The notes below the pieces were generated by a model. That model ran no database searches. It was not told the origin of the DNA and saw nothing but the letters and a program-made list of their open reading frames with translations. From the NCBI GenBank assembly GCA_902796775.1, contig CADBQK010000022.1, positions 1-9,275 on the forward strand: a stretch of DNA of 9,275 nt, in the 5' to 3' direction. This DNA is from an uncultured Lachnospiraceae bacterium (lineage in GTDB: Bacteria > Bacillota_A > Clostridia > Lachnospirales > Lachnospiraceae). Of this stretch, positions 8,282-9,275 are shown piece by piece. Position 1 is the first letter of the stretch; each line of letters begins with the position of its first letter. A program made the position numbers and the translations under genes.

Positions 8282-8386
8282 CCTGTGACCTCCTGCCCTG
8301 TTTGTACTCGATACCCTGTACGATTGCTTTCCCGTCCCGGCTTTTCCTCCAATCCGGAAAAACATGATCTGCTAATAATCCAAACG

Positions 8387-8407
8387 CCCCGCTGCCTAGC
8401 AGCGGGG
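8387..8407 (-). terminator. Strong hairpin after map, terminator-like but without a clear T run
   Basis: A perfect 9-bp GC-rich inverted repeat, CCCCGCTGC with GCAGCGGGG (8387-8395 with 8399-8407), encloses a 3-base loop. On the minus strand it is followed by CGTTTGGATTATTAG, which is T-enriched but interrupted, so termination after map would be partial at best. It lies 57 bases past the map stop codon. It could instead be a structural element of the leader of the next gene or an RNA-stabilising stem. Confidence 0.4.
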
Positions 8408-8415
8408 AACCAGGT

Positions 8416-8441
8416 GGGGCCAAAGGATCCTCTCTGACCCC
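8416..8441 (-). other. 10-bp hairpin just downstream of map
   Basis: In the minus-strand RNA, GGGGUCAGAG (8441-8432) can pair with CUUUGGCCCC (8425-8416) around a 6-base loop. Eight pairs are Watson-Crick and two are G-U. It lies 8 bases from the next hairpin (8387-8407), and the G and C runs of the two stems could pair in an alternative way, though only over 4-5 bp. It is not followed by a T run. Confidence 0.45.
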
Positions 8442-8464
8442 TCATTTTTCACAAGCTAACAAGT

Positions 8465-9275
8465 TTAATATGAAATCACTTCATGTCCATCCTCTGTCAC
8501 CAGTACCTGGATCTCCCACTGGGCAGATGGCTTGCCGTCAACGGTACGTACAGTCCAGTTGTTGACCGGATCTACCGTCACCTCATGGGTACCCATATTG
8601 ACCATGGGCTCGATCGTGAACATCATGCCGGGTGCCATCAGCATCTGGGTGCCCCGCCGGAAGATGTAGCCGACCCAGGGCTCTTCATGAAACTCCAGGC
8701 CCACACCATGCCCTCCGATGTTGCGGACAACGCTGTAGCCGTGCTTTGTCACATAATCGTGCACTGCCTGGCTCATGTCTCCCAGGTAGCCCCAAGGTTT
8801 GACCTCCTCAAGACCGAGGTATACGCTTTCCCTGACAACATCTACCAGCTTCTTTTTCTCCGGAGACACATCTCCGATACAGAACATACGAGAGGAATCG
8901 GAAAAATAACCATCCAGGATCGTAGAACAGTCCACATTGATAATATCCCCATCTTTCAGGATGATATCCCGGGAGGGAATCCCGTGACACACCTCTTCAT
9001 TGATGGATGTACAAACGCTCTTGGGAAAACCTTCGTAATTGAGCGGTGCCGGGATACCACCCATTTTCGTGGTGGTCTCATATACAATCTGATCGATCTC
9101 CTCTGTACTCATACCGGCCCGGATCTTATCCGCCACCTCATCCAGGACTGCAATATTGATCCTGGCGCTTGCCCGGATCTTTTCGATTTGCCCGGGCGTT
9201 TTGATGAGATCATGTGTAGGGACCTCATGCCCCTGCTTTTTGGCCATAACGATCCGGTCATCAAAATCGGCATGA
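8465..9275 (-). CDS. map: Methionine aminopeptidase type I, 5' end outside the window
   Basis: MetAP removes the initiator methionine from new proteins in the cytoplasm. Numbered from the first in-window ATG (9247, giving 260 aa), the five metal ligands are present: Asp106 (NVDCS), Asp117 (FSDSS), His180 (GGHGVG), Glu213 (TIEPM) and Glu245 (QWEIQV). Substrate-site His88 (CHGIP) and His187 (EFHEEP) are also kept. No stop lies between that ATG and the right edge. The upstream codons read HADFDDRIV, and there is no ribosome binding site before the ATG. In clostridial MetAPs with an N-terminal SEC-C zinc motif, a similar H..FDDRI stretch follows that motif, so I infer the true start lies beyond 9275 and an SEC-C domain is missing from view. 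If 9247 were the start, the protein would be an ordinary short MetAP. Two hairpins follow the gene. Confidence 0.95.
   Translation of the reverse strand, partial: HADFDDRIVMAKKQGHEVPTHDLIKTPGQIEKIRASARINIAVLDEVADKIRAGMSTEEIDQIVYETTTKMGGIPAPLNYEGFPKSVCTSINEEVCHGIPSRDIILKDGDIINVDCSTILDGYFSDSSRMFCIGDVSPEKKKLVDVVRESVYLGLEEVKPWGYLGDMSQAVHDYVTKHGYSVVRNIGGHGVGLEFHEEPWVGYIFRRGTQMLMAPGMMFTIEPMVNMGTHEVTVDPVNNWTVRTVDGKPSAQWEIQVLVTEDGHEVISY

Larger units (their letters stand above)
8282..8464 (-). promoter_or_regulatory. 183-base structured leader between map and the LspA-like gene
   Basis: This is the longest gene-free stretch in the window. On the minus strand it runs from the map stop through two strong neighbouring hairpins (8416-8441 and 8387-8407), then a weaker 6-bp stem of TTTTCC with GGAAAA (8342-8347 with 8356-8361), and ends with AGGAGGT (8288-8294), the ribosome binding site of the LspA-like gene. 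I see no convincing promoter pair, no known riboswitch core and no T-box sequence. It may be a read-through spacer, an attenuator or a small RNA; the sequence alone does not decide. Confidence 0.4.

Noticed and set aside
8331..8352. Sequence resembling a conserved RNase P RNA segment (GAGGAAAAGCCGGG) on the minus strand
   Set aside because: Only this short stretch is similar; the other conserved RNase P regions are absent and the space between genes is too short for the full RNA.
8282..8365. Upstream in-frame start for the LspA-like gene at 8365
   Set aside because: No ribosome binding site precedes it, the extra 28 residues are basic and not membrane-like, and AGGAGGT lies ideally before the ATG at 8281.
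8387..8441. Possible T-box or other known riboswitch before the LspA-like gene
   Set aside because: No T-box core sequence, no terminator with a T run, and no recognised ligand-binding core could be found.

Overview
The window is a block of seven genes, all read from the minus strand, with almost no unused DNA. In transcription order (high to low coordinates) they are: type I methionine aminopeptidase (cut by the right edge), a divergent signal peptidase II (LspA)-like membrane protein, pyrG, ftsH, uvrC, hprK and murB. The proteins point to a Gram-positive anaerobe of the class Clostridia, most likely Lachnospiraceae. HPr kinase/phosphorylase is typical of Firmicutes, the uvrC-hprK-murB order is a familiar clostridial arrangement (usually followed by rapZ and whiA, which would lie beyond position 1), and the aminopeptidase resembles the clostridial form with an N-terminal SEC-C zinc motif. 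Base composition looks moderately GC-rich and even across the genes. The taxonomic call is from memory of protein families, not from a search.

Layout: 8465-9275 is map, whose reading frame stays open to the right edge, so its true start is probably outside. 8282-8464 is the only sizeable intergenic region; it holds two strong adjacent hairpins and a weaker third, then a perfect ribosome binding site for the LspA-like gene (7799-8281). That gene is followed after 19 bases by pyrG (6103-7779). An 82-base gap with one hairpin precedes ftsH (3912-6020). From there the genes are packed: uvrC starts 4 bases after the ftsH stop, hprK starts inside the end of uvrC, and murB follows hprK by 26 bases.

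Functionally this is core housekeeping: N-terminal methionine removal, CTP synthesis, membrane protein quality control, nucleotide excision repair, carbon catabolite control and peptidoglycan precursor synthesis. Spacing suggests one operon from the LspA-like gene to murB, possibly with an extra entry point before ftsH. I found no mobile element, CRISPR array, tRNA, rRNA or defence system.

The items most worth a second look are the LspA-like protein, whose first catalytic aspartate position is glutamate; the structured leader in front of it; an 18-bp tandem repeat making a hexapeptide repeat tail on UvrC; a long Gln/Ala/Glu-rich coiled-coil tail on FtsH; and an acidic insertion in PyrG.
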